This document shows positions 1 to 7,445 of a stretch of 54,532 nt of DNA, piece after piece. A program made the position numbers and the translations under genes. The stretch is from contig JAFLKN010000058.1 in the NCBI GenBank assembly GCA_019163175.1, positions 1 through 54,532 of the forward strand. Reading direction: 5' to 3'. A model generated the notes under the pieces. That model saw only the letters and a list, made by a program, of their open reading frames with translations, was not told where the DNA came from and did not search any database. Every line of letters begins with the position of its first letter. Position 1 is the stretch's first letter. The DNA is from Prolixibacteraceae bacterium. GTDB lineage: Bacteria; Bacteroidota; Bacteroidia; Bacteroidales; Prolixibacteraceae.

Positions 1-109
1 CAAGGTAAAGAATTGAAGGTTTAATTATTTTAAGATTAATTCAGAAATATAAATTTCCCACAAGAATATGAAGATATCGAGAATTAGCGTTTAGAATTCC
101 TTTTTCATT

Positions 110-1354
110 TCAATCTTTCAGATATAAATTACTGTCGCCGTAACTCAGAAAACGGTAATCATGTGCCAAAGCATGATTGTAAATGGAACGCCAATCGTCT
201 CCAAGATAAGCCGAAATCAATAACAACAATGTGCTTTGCGGCTGATGGAAATTGGTAATCAGCCCGTCAACAATCCTGAACTGATATCCGGGAGCAATAA
301 TAATTTGCGTGGATGCCGATAAATAATCGGTTTGATGTTTGTCTAAAAGGCCGGTCAGTGCCTTTAATGCCTGATTGGCCTGAATTGAATTTCCATTTTC
401 CCGGTAGGCCTCCCACTGCAAAACCTTTAAATCTTCGATGTTGATTTCCTGATTTTGACAAGCCTGCACACCAAGCCAGTAAAGGCTTTCCAACGTTCGG
501 ACAGATGTGGTGCCCACCGCAATTTTCTTTCCGGTATGATGAATAAGCTTGTTCAAAAAATCACGACTGATATACAAATGTTCGGAGTGCATTTCGTGTC
601 CCGAAATGGTTTCGCTTTTAACCGGCTGAAATGTTCCGGCACCCACATGCAGAGTTAGTTCGGCCAGTTCGTGTCCTTCATCTTGCAAATGAGTAAACAC
701 TTTTTCAGTAAAGTGCAATCCGGCCGTGGGGGCAGCTACCGAACCTTTTATTTTGGAATACACAGTTTGATAGCGTTCCAAGTCGCTTTGTTCTGTTTCA
801 CGATTCAGGTAAGGGGGAATGGGCAACGATCCGGCTTGTTCGATGATTCGTGAAAATTCAAAATCAGAGTTGTTCCAGCTAAACCGGATCAGACTTTTAT
901 TCGTTTCCGGATCAATCTGCTCAGCACACAATTCGATTTCGATTTCGTCAATCCAAATGATTTTCTTCAGGCGATCACCTTTCCACTTTTTTTGGTTGCC
1001 AATCATACATTTCCACGTGCACGATTCGGTTGTTTGAAATGCAATCTGGTAATCGGCCGGTTCGTGCGGATCAAGGCAGAATATCTCGATTTTGGCACCG
1101 GTTTCTTTCTGAAAATGCAGCCGTGCGCGAATAACTTTCGTGTTGTTGAAAATCAGCAAACTGTTAGCAGGTAGGTACTCTGGCAGATTTCGAAATTGCG
1201 TGTCCTCAATATTTCCGTTTTTCCAAACCAGTAGTTTCGACTGATCGCGTTCAGCCAACGGATATTTGGCAATTCGGGCATCGGGCAATTCATAGGCATA
1301 ATCGCTTATCGATATTCCCGTTACCTGTTCGTGGAGTTTATTTGTGTTTTCCAT
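110..1354 (-). CDS. queA: S-adenosylmethionine:tRNA ribosyltransferase-isomerase
   Basis: QueA transfers and isomerises the ribosyl part of S-adenosylmethionine onto 7-aminomethyl-7-deazaguanine at the tRNA wobble position, giving epoxyqueuosine in the queuosine pathway; it acts in the cytoplasm. The product is about 414 residues, slightly longer than the usual 340-410. Family motifs are visible: YELPDARIAKYPLAERD near the N-terminus, LLIFNNTKVIRARL, SVAAPTAGLHFTE, LHVGAGTFQPV and the C-terminal ITNFHQPQSTLLLL. I chose the ATG at 1354 (MENTNKLHEQ) over an in-frame ATG at 1390, because a well-formed promoter lies at 1369-1399, leaving a leader of only about 8 bases; the upstream ATG would sit in the promoter. 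The gene stands alone and is divergent from the Smr gene. Confidence 0.95.
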   Translation of the reverse strand: MENTNKLHEQVTGISISDYAYELPDARIAKYPLAERDQSKLLVWKNGNIEDTQFRNLPEYLPANSLLIFNNTKVIRARLHFQKETGAKIEIFCLDPHEPADYQIAFQTTESCTWKCMIGNQKKWKGDRLKKIIWIDEIEIELCAEQIDPETNKSLIRFSWNNSDFEFSRIIEQAGSLPIPPYLNRETEQSDLERYQTVYSKIKGSVAAPTAGLHFTEKVFTHLQDEGHELAELTLHVGAGTFQPVKSETISGHEMHSEHLYISRDFLNKLIHHTGKKIAVGTTSVRTLESLYWLGVQACQNQEINIEDLKVLQWEAYRENGNSIQANQALKALTGLLDKHQTDYLSASTQIIIAPGYQFRIVDGLITNFHQPQSTLLLLISAYLGDDWRSIYNHALAHDYRFLSYGDSNLYLKD

Positions 1355-1368
1355 AGGTTTCTGGCGGC

Positions 1369-1399
1369 CAAAATTACAGAAACAATGCATTCAGTCAAA
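1369..1399 (-). promoter_or_regulatory. queA promoter, Bacteroides type
   Basis: On the minus strand the -33 box TTTG (1396-1399) is followed by a 19-base spacer and the -7 box TAATTTTG (1369-1376), an exact match to TAnnTTTG. Transcription would start a few bases before the ATG at 1354, so the mRNA is nearly leaderless. Confidence 0.65.
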
Positions 1400-1455
1400 A
1401 TTGTTATGAAGCGAAACCTGATTTAAAATTTGAGATTCGGTCTGGTGTCTATTAT

Positions 1456-1486
1456 CTTGTGTCTTGCGTCTTTTATCGTAGTTTTG
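1456..1486 (+). promoter_or_regulatory. Promoter of the DUF2027/Smr gene
   Basis: The -7 box TAGTTTTG at 1479-1486 matches TAnnTTTG exactly; a near -33 box, CTTG at 1456-1459, lies 19 bases upstream. The ATG follows at 1505. The upstream part lies in a word-like repeat (TCTTGTGTCTTGCGTC). Confidence 0.55.
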
Positions 1487-1504
1487 TGTAAAATTTAGAA
1501 AAAG

Positions 1505-2545
1505 ATGAAAGCAGGAGATAAAGTCAGGTTTTTGAATGCCGTTGGTGGCGGTGTTATTAAATCGGTCATCAATAAAACGATGGTAAATGTTGAAGATTAC
1601 GATGGGTTTGAAGTACCAACCCTGATTAGTGAATTGGTGGTAGTTGACGATTCGCTGTCGATGAATGCCGAGAAGCGCTTTGCCCGGATTCGGGCCAACG
1701 AAAAAAAGGAAGAGCAGCCCGAAATAAAGGAACAACCCAAAGCAGAACCTAAATACATTGCCGGGAAAGATTCTCCGGATTGTTACCTGGCATTTGTTCC
1801 ACAGAATGAGGCCAATCCGGTTGACGGAGAACTGAAAGTTTACCTCGTAAACAACAGCAATAATTTTGTGCTTTACAATTACAGTCACCTGAAAAATAAG
1901 GTTTACCGCAGTGTTGAATCGGGCAAAATGAACCCGAACAGCAAACGATACCTGGAAAGTTTTACCCGGATGGATTTGAATGAATTACCCGATTTTCAGT
2001 TTCAGCTGATCTTTTTTCTGGAAGAATCGCCAAAACTGGAAAGTCCGGTGGTGAAAAACCTTCGTCTGAACCCGGTGAAGTTTTACCGCCAGAACAGCTA
2101 CGAAAAAACAAGATATTTCGCACAAAATGCCATTGTAATTTCGTTGCTCGAAGCCGACATGGAAAGCGAAGTTGCCAAACTCACCGAAACGGAAGTTGCC
2201 AAGGTAGTGCTCGAAAAAGACGAACCCAAAGTGGTGGTGAAACGCACTGTTTCGCCCGATTTGGTCGAGATCGATTTGCACATTCACGAATTATTGGAGG
2301 ATACCCGCGGATTGAGCAACCAAGAAATGCTGGAGGTTCAGTTGGGTCGTTTCCGCAACGAGTTGGAAACCGCCATTGCCAACGGAACTAAACGAATCGT
2401 TTTTATTCACGGCATTGGTAACGGCACGCTCAAACAGGAACTCCGTCAGGAACTCAGTACCAAGTTTAAAAAATACTATTTTCAGGATGCCAGCTTTAAG
2501 GAATATGGCTATGGCGCCACAATGGTGATTCTGAAAAACGCATAG
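1505..2545 (+). CDS. DUF2027 and Smr domain protein
   Basis: The 346-residue protein starts with a small beta-rich segment (MKAGDKVRFLNAVGGG), has a linker rich in Glu, Lys and Pro (about residues 60-80), a middle DUF2027 region, and a C-terminal Smr domain (about 250-346). The Smr signature is clear: the LDLHG-like motif reads IDLHIHEL and the second motif reads FIHGIGNGTLKQEL. Smr domains, as in the C-terminus of MutS2, bind nucleic acid and often act as nucleases; in related proteins the target is branched DNA or stalled ribosomes. There is no MutS ATPase part, so this is a stand-alone Smr protein. It lacks a signal peptide and should be cytoplasmic. The precise substrate cannot be read from sequence. 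Confidence 0.85.
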   Translation: MKAGDKVRFLNAVGGGVIKSVINKTMVNVEDYDGFEVPTLISELVVVDDSLSMNAEKRFARIRANEKKEEQPEIKEQPKAEPKYIAGKDSPDCYLAFVPQNEANPVDGELKVYLVNNSNNFVLYNYSHLKNKVYRSVESGKMNPNSKRYLESFTRMDLNELPDFQFQLIFFLEESPKLESPVVKNLRLNPVKFYRQNSYEKTRYFAQNAIVISLLEADMESEVAKLTETEVAKVVLEKDEPKVVVKRTVSPDLVEIDLHIHELLEDTRGLSNQEMLEVQLGRFRNELETAIANGTKRIVFIHGIGNGTLKQELRQELSTKFKKYYFQDASFKEYGYGATMVILKNA

Positions 2546-2559
2546 CGCTGCGCGCATTC

Positions 2560-2632
2560 AAAGTTACAGGTTTCAGGTTCCAAGTTCCAGAAACAACTTG
2601 AAACTTTAAATTTGGAACTTGAAACTAAATCC
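2560..2632. repeat. Word-like inverted repeat upstream of rnpB
   Basis: The gap between the Smr gene and rnpB holds recurring words of the kind GGTTCCAAGTTCC and GGAACTTGAAAC in inverted orientation. It is one of several different word-like intergenic repeats in this window. Its end supplies the -33 box of the rnpB promoter. Confidence 0.5.
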
Positions 2633-2641
2633 GCATCTTTG
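2611..2641 (+). promoter_or_regulatory. rnpB promoter
   Basis: TTTG at 2611-2614, a 19-base spacer, and CATCTTTG at 2634-2641 (one mismatch to TAnnTTTG). Initiation 4-7 bases downstream would fall at the first strand of the RNase P RNA P1 helix (2645-2652), so promoter and RNA start agree. Confidence 0.6.
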
Positions 2642-2643
2642 CC

Positions 2644-3040
2644 GCGCAAACCGCTCTATCGCTGTCCCGGGTAACCGGGAGAGAGGAAAGTCCGGGCAAC
2701 ACAGGGCACCATGCTTCTTAACAGGAAGGCGGGTGAAAGCTTGCAGTAAGGTAACAGAAAATGACCACCCGGTTTTGACGTGTCACGACCGGGAACGGGT
2801 GAAAAGGTGAGGCAAAAGCTCACCGGTGGTGGTGGCAACATCGCCAGCCGTACCTCTGATGGGTTGCAAAGCCAAATATATCATGATTTTCCGGTACGCC
2901 GGAATACAGAACGGCCCGTTTTGGTTCTTCGGAAGTCGTGAGGGGTAGGCTGCTCGATCAGCTTTGAGAAAAGCTGGCTAGACAAATGATAGGGGTCCCG
3001 AGTAATCGGGATACAGAACCCGGCTTACAGGTTTGCGTTT
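2644..3040 (+). ncRNA. rnpB: RNase P RNA (bacterial class A)
   Basis: This is the catalytic RNA of RNase P, which removes the 5' leader of precursor tRNAs. The conserved core GAGGAAAGTCCGGGC is at 2682-2696 and the matching 3' core ACAGAACCCGGCTTACAGG is at 3013-3031. The closing P1 helix is exact: CGCAAACC (2645-2652) pairs with GGTTTGCG (3030-3037). The CAGAA and GGGGTAGGCTGCTCGA segments between them fit the bacterial A-type fold. The length of about 395 bases is normal. A run of seven T follows P1. Reading frames that cross this region are accidental. Confidence 0.95.
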
Positions 3041-3049
3041 TTTTATAAA

Positions 3050-3085
3050 AAATAAGGCGATCATTGAGAGATGATCGCCTTATTT
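3050..3085. terminator. Bidirectional terminator between rnpB and the M56 gene
   Basis: A perfect 15-bp stem (3050-3064 with 3071-3085) with a 6-base loop, flanked by A- and T-rich sequence on both sides. It lies between two convergent genes and can serve both. Confidence 0.8.
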
Positions 3086-3113
3086 GATTTATTAAACTAC
3101 TAAAATCTTATCA

Positions 3114-5930
3114 TCATTGGTTGACGACAAGTTGACTCGATACTTTATTTTGATTTTCGCTGTCTAGGCCTACCACCAGATAGGTTCCTGGGGGAAGTTT
3201 GTTAATCGACAGTGAAAAAGTCGAACTATTTTTAGATTCTTTCCTGATTAATTTCCCAGTACTGTCATAAATACTTATTTCCAGCTTATTGGTTGATTCG
3301 GAACCAACCAATGTAATTCTCGTATTGTCACTTGTTGGATTGGGAAAAATGCTAAGTTTTAATGTTTTATTGTTTTTGGTGTATGAATTGGCTGTAGCTC
3401 TTAGTTTTTCATTGCTCTTCGGATGATAATCACCAGGGAGAACAAAGTTGATAGGCATTTCGTAGGTCACATCTACGTTTTCACCTTGCTGTTTGCCGGG
3501 GCTCCACTTGGGCATCGATTCTACAATTCGTTTTGCTTCCTTATCCAACGACGGGTCAACTCCACGTGAAACCTTGGCATTGGTAACCTTTCCGGTTTTA
3601 TCGACCACAAATTTCACAAATACCTGACCTTGTATTCCATTTTCAAGAGCAATCGTTGGGTATTTCAGGCTTGAATAAACAAAAGTCTTCAAAGCTTCGG
3701 TTCCGCCCGGAAACTGTGGCATTTCTTCAACCATGGTAAAGACATCGCCTGTTTTCTTTGTGGTAATTTCGAGCACTCCGTTTTTGCCTTTTTCACCGTA
3801 TTTTGCAGCTGCGGATTCATTTTTTAAAACATTGATTAACAGAATTGTTTCCGGATCGATACTTTCTATTTTCAAGTTTTCTGAAATTACGCCGTCTTTT
3901 ACAATCAAAGGTTTATTCCCAGTTTCAGCACTACGGATTCTGAATTCTGAACTTGAATGTTCTGCTGAGTTTTGATTTTGCATTTTTCCATATCCGACCA
4001 CAACAACATCAGATGTTCCATTTTGTGAAGTTGAGACTTCCTTCTTTATGGTAATCAGAATTACGCCGTTTTTACCTTTTTCACCGTAAATACTGGTAGC
4101 AGATTCGCCTTTTAGTACATTAACAGATTCAATCGTTTCATAAGGGATGTCATTCACATTCTGGTTTTCAGCAATTACTCCATCAATTACGATCAATGGT
4201 TTGGGGTCGGGTCCAGTTCCAGTGCTCCTGATTCTGAATCCTGAATTTGATTGTTCTGGCGAGTTATCTTTTTGCATTTTGCCATAGCCGATTACTTGAA
4301 CTTCTTCCGAATTATTGCCAGTTCCGGCTTTTCCTTTTTTCATCGAAATTAAAACAACTCCGTTTTTCCCTTTGTCGCCATATAAAATGGTGGCTGATTC
4401 ATCTTTTAAAACGCTAATCGATTCTATTGTTTCCGGGTCAAGGTTCTGTACATCTTTCGATTCTGCAACAATCCCGTCTTTCACATAAAGCGGTTCCTTC
4501 CCGGAACCATCGACTGTAACAAATTTTAAAGGACCATCAGCTTGAATTTTATAAGTTTCAGAATTCTGTTTATCGGATTTTAAGGTAATTAAAACAACCC
4601 CATCTTTTCCCTTTTCTCCGTATTTTTCAACTGAAGTTCTATTTTTAAGAACATCAACTCGGTCAATGTTATTTGGATTTATTTTTTCCAATTCAGCTTT
4701 TGTGGTTTCTTTTCCATCAATGATTATAAGTGCGTTTGATTTCATTAAATCGATTGGCTCTTCCTTTGCAGCTGCCGGTGCCTGATTGTTCAATTTTATA
4801 GAAATGGTTGCTCCTTTCAGGATAATCTTCATTTCCTTTTCGAAATCAGGATTAACTTTTGCCGACTCAAAACCAACATACGAAATCATTATTGGCGAAT
4901 CGTCAGTTACTTTGAGCATAAAATTTCCATTGTCGTCAGTCATTGTTCCGATTGTTTTGCCTAAAATAACAACTGATGCGCTTTTCAATGGTTTCCCCTT
5001 TTCGTCGCTAACTTTTCCTTTTATTGTTTTTTCGTTTTGAGTTGCATTTGCTGCAAGCTCTTCGGCCTGAACAAACTTGTATTCGGGCGCGGCAAAAGCA
5101 TAGAAAACCCCTGCTATAAGCGGCAGTACCAGTAAAAGTCTCAGTTTCCGAATTGGTGAACTTATAGTCTGTTTCATCATGGTAAATCGTTTTTTGTTGA
5201 GTGAATAATTGAATGAATTGGCCAGCGAAATCACTGGCCCGCCGAACATCTGGTTCAGCAATGCTGCACGGTAAATAGCCGGATTGGAGCTGCGCTGCAG
5301 CGCACGCTCGTCGGCCAGGTATTCGTGGTTTTGTCTGATCAGATGGCCATAAAGCCAAATGGCAGGATTAAACCATTGCATCGTGCGAAGGATTTCAAAA
5401 AGCAATAAATCAATCCAGTGCTGTTGCCTGACGTGCTCCATTTCGTGGTTCACAATTTCGTTCGTTTCGGTGTCGGAGATTGAAGGATTGACAAATACGA
5501 ACGAGAAAAATGAAAACGAAGCGGGATATTCGGCAGTACGGATCAATTTTGCTGAACTATGCTGAAGTACTTCTGACTTCCGAATGATATGGAAAACTGG
5601 AAGAGTCTGCCGCAGAATACGAAAGATCAGGTAAGCAATTCCTGAAATGTACATAAACAGGAGCAACACATTTTGAGTTAAAAATGGCTCATTCACTTCG
5701 GCAATTCCCTGAATCTGTGGCTCGAAAACTTCAGAAGTAGGAACAACAGGCAGTACCACAGTGTAATGCCAGGTAAAGAGTGGAAAAATAATGGAGACCA
5801 GAATTCCGGAAACCAGGTAAATGCGGTTCAAAACGAAGAACCGTTCGTTCCGGAGAAACAGCGCGTAAACCAAGGCAAAACCAGTAAGCCAAACCGACGA
5901 TTTAATCAGATATGTTGCTAATGCTTCCAT
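3114..5930 (-). CDS. M56 (BlaR1-like) membrane peptidase with CarboxypepD_reg-like, four SusC-plug-like repeats, TonB C-terminal and T9SS sorting domains
   Basis: A 938-residue mosaic. Residues 1-281 are a BlaR1/MecR1-type M56 metallopeptidase with about four membrane segments (near 8-27, 35-55, 88-105, 263-281) and the zinc motif HEMEH at 162-166. Residues 302-372 resemble the CarboxypepD_reg-like domain found in front of SusC receptors. Four repeats at about 398-451, 479-532, 577-630 and 673-726 read like the SusC plug (DGVIAEN..ETIESVNVLKGESAT..YGEKGKNGV); repeats 3 and 4 are each preceded by a SusC-like V(I/V)GYGKMQ motif. A TonB C-terminal domain (735-831, starting MPQFPGG) and a T9SS type-A sorting tail (858-938, starting IFPNPTSDNTRITL) follow. 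It lies 10 bases after a BlaI-type repressor gene, so it is probably the signal-sensing protease that inactivates that repressor. The signal is unknown. A T9SS tail on an inner-membrane protein is odd. Confidence 0.85.
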   Translation of the reverse strand: MEALATYLIKSSVWLTGFALVYALFLRNERFFVLNRIYLVSGILVSIIFPLFTWHYTVVLPVVPTSEVFEPQIQGIAEVNEPFLTQNVLLLFMYISGIAYLIFRILRQTLPVFHIIRKSEVLQHSSAKLIRTAEYPASFSFFSFVFVNPSISDTETNEIVNHEMEHVRQQHWIDLLLFEILRTMQWFNPAIWLYGHLIRQNHEYLADERALQRSSNPAIYRAALLNQMFGGPVISLANSFNYSLNKKRFTMMKQTISSPIRKLRLLLVLPLIAGVFYAFAAPEYKFVQAEELAANATQNEKTIKGKVSDEKGKPLKSASVVILGKTIGTMTDDNGNFMLKVTDDSPIMISYVGFESAKVNPDFEKEMKIILKGATISIKLNNQAPAAAKEEPIDLMKSNALIIIDGKETTKAELEKINPNNIDRVDVLKNRTSVEKYGEKGKDGVVLITLKSDKQNSETYKIQADGPLKFVTVDGSGKEPLYVKDGIVAESKDVQNLDPETIESISVLKDESATILYGDKGKNGVVLISMKKGKAGTGNNSEEVQVIGYGKMQKDNSPEQSNSGFRIRSTGTGPDPKPLIVIDGVIAENQNVNDIPYETIESVNVLKGESATSIYGEKGKNGVILITIKKEVSTSQNGTSDVVVVGYGKMQNQNSAEHSSSEFRIRSAETGNKPLIVKDGVISENLKIESIDPETILLINVLKNESAAAKYGEKGKNGVLEITTKKTGDVFTMVEEMPQFPGGTEALKTFVYSSLKYPTIALENGIQGQVFVKFVVDKTGKVTNAKVSRGVDPSLDKEAKRIVESMPKWSPGKQQGENVDVTYEMPINFVLPGDYHPKSNEKLRATANSYTKNNKTLKLSIFPNPTSDNTRITLVGSESTNKLEISIYDSTGKLIRKESKNSSTFSLSINKLPPGTYLVVGLDSENQNKVSSQLVVNQ

Positions 5931-5940
5931 GTTGTTGGTT

Positions 5941-6306
5941 TTAGTCTTTCGACAGTTCTTTCCGGGTTTCTTCCATCAATTGTTCCAAATCCTGAATAGT
6001 CAGGTCTTTTTCGCGGGCAAAAAACGAAGCCATTGCCGGAAACGAGTTGTTGAAATAGCTTTTCATTAATCCAAAAAGCTGAGTCTTTGAATAGTCTTCC
6101 TTCGTTACCAAAGGAAAATAAACATGCACGTTTCCGTAAGTGCGGTGCGATACAAAATCTTTCTTTTCCAGAATTCGCAGTACGGTAGAAACCGTGTTGC
6201 GCACGGGTTTTGGGTCGTCAAACCGGTCGCGGATATCTTTAACCAGACCTTCGCCCATTTCCCATAAATGTTGCATTACCTGTTCTTCTGCTTTTGTCAG
6301 TTGCAT
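5941..6306 (-). CDS. BlaI/MecI/CopY-family transcriptional repressor
   Basis: The 121-residue protein has the winged-helix BlaI pattern: MQLTKAEEQVMQHLWEMGEG, the recognition region around NTVSTVLRILEKKDFVSHR, and a C-terminal dimerisation helix (TIQDLEQLMEETRKELSKD). Family members bind DNA as dimers and are cleaved after signalling by the partner M56 membrane protease, which is encoded next, 10 bases downstream. The likely operators are two palindromes of the form GACTA-N6-TAGTC about 330-380 bases upstream, one inside the promoter, which points to autoregulation. The 5' leader is unusually long, about 310 bases, and holds a repeat element. The regulated stress is not shown by the sequence; beta-lactam resistance should not be assumed. 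Confidence 0.9.
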   Translation of the reverse strand: MQLTKAEEQVMQHLWEMGEGLVKDIRDRFDDPKPVRNTVSTVLRILEKKDFVSHRTYGNVHVYFPLVTKEDYSKTQLFGLMKSYFNNSFPAMASFFAREKDLTIQDLEQLMEETRKELSKD

Positions 6307-6344
6307 ATCAGTAGTTTTTTATGAATATCCAGTCTGCCTATGTT

Positions 6345-6590
6345 CTTTAATGGGGCTTTGCCCCCATTCCCCAATTACTTTTTTGTCTTGACACAAAAAA
6401 GTAATCAAAAAAGGTCAAGACTTCGTTCGCTTCGCTCGAAAAACCAACGCTTGACAACTAAAATCTTTTAAACTCTCCCGGTTTCACCGGGATCTAACAG
6501 AAAAGATTTTTTAACGTCGTCTTCACTTGTTTTTCGGCTCACCGAACAAGGTCGGGTGTCTTTCTGCGTGGACTTAATAGGTAAAAGAAC
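6345..6590. repeat. Nested inverted-repeat element in the blaI-type leader
   Basis: The region contains several hairpins: AATGGGG/CCCCATT (6349-6355/6362-6368), a perfect 13-bp stem ATTACTTTTTTGT/ACAAAAAAGTAAT (6374-6386/6393-6405) around the loop CTTGAC, and AAAATCTTTT/AAAAGATTTT (6460-6469/6501-6510) enclosing CCCGG/CCGGG (6477-6481/6487-6491). No reading frame is convincing. It resembles short dispersed elements seen in Bacteroidota genomes; membership of a named family is not claimed. Confidence 0.6.
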
Positions 6591-6624
6591 GGATATTCTA
6601 TTTTTATTTGTCAATCCTTCACAA

Positions 6625-6656
6625 CAAATATATGACTATAAAATTAGTCAGCCAAA
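6625..6656 (-). promoter_or_regulatory. Promoter of the BlaI/M56 operon
   Basis: On the minus strand TTTG (6653-6656), a 20-base spacer, then TATATTTG (6625-6632), both exact matches to the Bacteroides consensus. The spacer is almost wholly occupied by a palindrome, so repressor binding would block the polymerase directly. Confidence 0.7.
6633..6650. promoter_or_regulatory. Operator 1, TGACTA-N6-TAGTCA
   Basis: An 18-base palindrome with perfect 6-base arms (6633-6638 and 6645-6650), placed between the -33 and -7 boxes of the promoter that drives the BlaI-type gene. It is the proposed binding site of that repressor, by position and by sharing its arms with operator 2. Confidence 0.65.
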
Positions 6657-6673
6657 TATTTTTAGTTAAAATT

Positions 6674-6689
6674 GACTAAAAATATAGTC
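6674..6689. promoter_or_regulatory. Operator 2, GACTA-N6-TAGTC
   Basis: A second copy of the same dyad with the same 6-base spacing, 40 bp centre to centre from operator 1 and just upstream of the -33 box. A degenerate third dyad (ACT at 6693-6695, AGT at 6702-6704, shorter spacing) follows. Confidence 0.6.
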
Positions 6690-6775
6690 GGCACTAAAAA
6701 AAGTCATTCCTCAGTTAGAAAAAAGGAAAGGGAAACTGCCATGTGGACTGTAACCTGAGACTGAAAACTGCGGAC

Positions 6776-7342
6776 TTATTTTCCTTTTCGCCAATACTGC
6801 ATAGGATTTACTGAGGAATAAAGGCTTTTATTGACAAATTTTACATCGGCAATGGAGTAAAATGCATTGGGGTTGTAAGTCCGGATGATGTCGACTACAT
6901 GAGGCAAGTCGGTACGTTTAACAATGGAATAGATGATTGAAACTTCTTCAACAGCGCCGTGTGCTTCCTGATGCGTGATTCCGTAGCCATCTGCTTTCAG
7001 CTTTTCAATCAGCTTATGGGCATCAACACGGGTAATAATCTGAAGTTGAATAATCCCGACAGCCAGTTTCTCTTCGATGATCATACCAATATAGTTTCCT
7101 GTAGCAAACCCGGCGCCATAAGCCACGTAGCAAACCCAGTTGTCGAGGTTTTGTATAATCTTGCTGATGGCCAGCAACCAAATGAGTACTTCGAAAAAGC
7201 CGAGAATCGGTGCGATTATCTTCTGTCCTTTGGCCACCATCACAATACGAATGGTCCCGATGGTTACATCAGATATTCGGGCAAGAAAAATTAGCAGCGG
7301 GAGAAGCCCATAAGTAAACAGTTCACTATGATAGAAGTCCAT
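6776..7342 (-). CDS. UPF0316 / DUF2179 membrane protein
   Basis: The 188-residue protein has three hydrophobic segments in its first half (LFTYGLLPLLIFLARISDV, IIAPILGFFEVLIWLLAISKI, WVCYVAYGAGFATGNYIGM) followed by a soluble alpha/beta domain of the DUF2179 type (ITRVDAHKLIEKLKADGYGI through FYSIADVKFVN). This layout and the motif ISDVTIGTIRIVMVAKG are those of the UPF0316 family of unknown function; DUF2179 domains are often thought to bind small ligands. I chose the ATG at 7342 (MDFYHSELF) because the in-frame start 48 bases upstream would add residues encoded by an intergenic inverted repeat. It follows prfC on the same strand, separated by that repeat. Confidence 0.85.
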   Translation of the reverse strand: MDFYHSELFTYGLLPLLIFLARISDVTIGTIRIVMVAKGQKIIAPILGFFEVLIWLLAISKIIQNLDNWVCYVAYGAGFATGNYIGMIIEEKLAVGIIQLQIITRVDAHKLIEKLKADGYGITHQEAHGAVEEVSIIYSIVKRTDLPHVVDIIRTYNPNAFYSIADVKFVNKSLYSSVNPMQYWRKGK

Positions 7343-7363
7343 AGGGTAAATGTACGAAGTACA

Positions 7364-7445
7364 AAGGAAAAAGGCAAAAGTAAAAAGCAAAGAAACTCAA
7401 CAGAGCATTCCTTCATTTTGACTTTTGCCTTTTAACTTTTTCCTT
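7364..7445. repeat. Inverted repeat between prfC and UPF0316
   Basis: AAAGGCAAAAGT (7370-7381) and ACTTTTGCCTTT (7421-7432) form a perfect 12-bp stem, extended outwards by AAGGAAA/TTTCCTT. It overlaps the prfC stop codon. It may fold in the transcript and separate prfC from the downstream gene. Confidence 0.6.

Noticed and set aside
1-109. Possible gene end or RNA at the left edge
   Set aside because: Only 109 AT-rich bases with stops in all frames; nothing can be supported.
1391-1888. A 165-codon minus-strand frame upstream of queA
   Set aside because: It is antisense to the Smr gene and includes the promoter region; no family resemblance.
2619-2841. Two open frames of about 60 codons on both strands within rnpB
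   Set aside because: They lie in the RNase P RNA core, whose conserved sequence explains the region fully.
3398-5040. SusC/TonB-dependent receptor gene
   Set aside because: Plug-like repeats and the CarboxypepD_reg-like domain are present, but no beta-barrel follows and the N-terminus is an M56 membrane peptidase.
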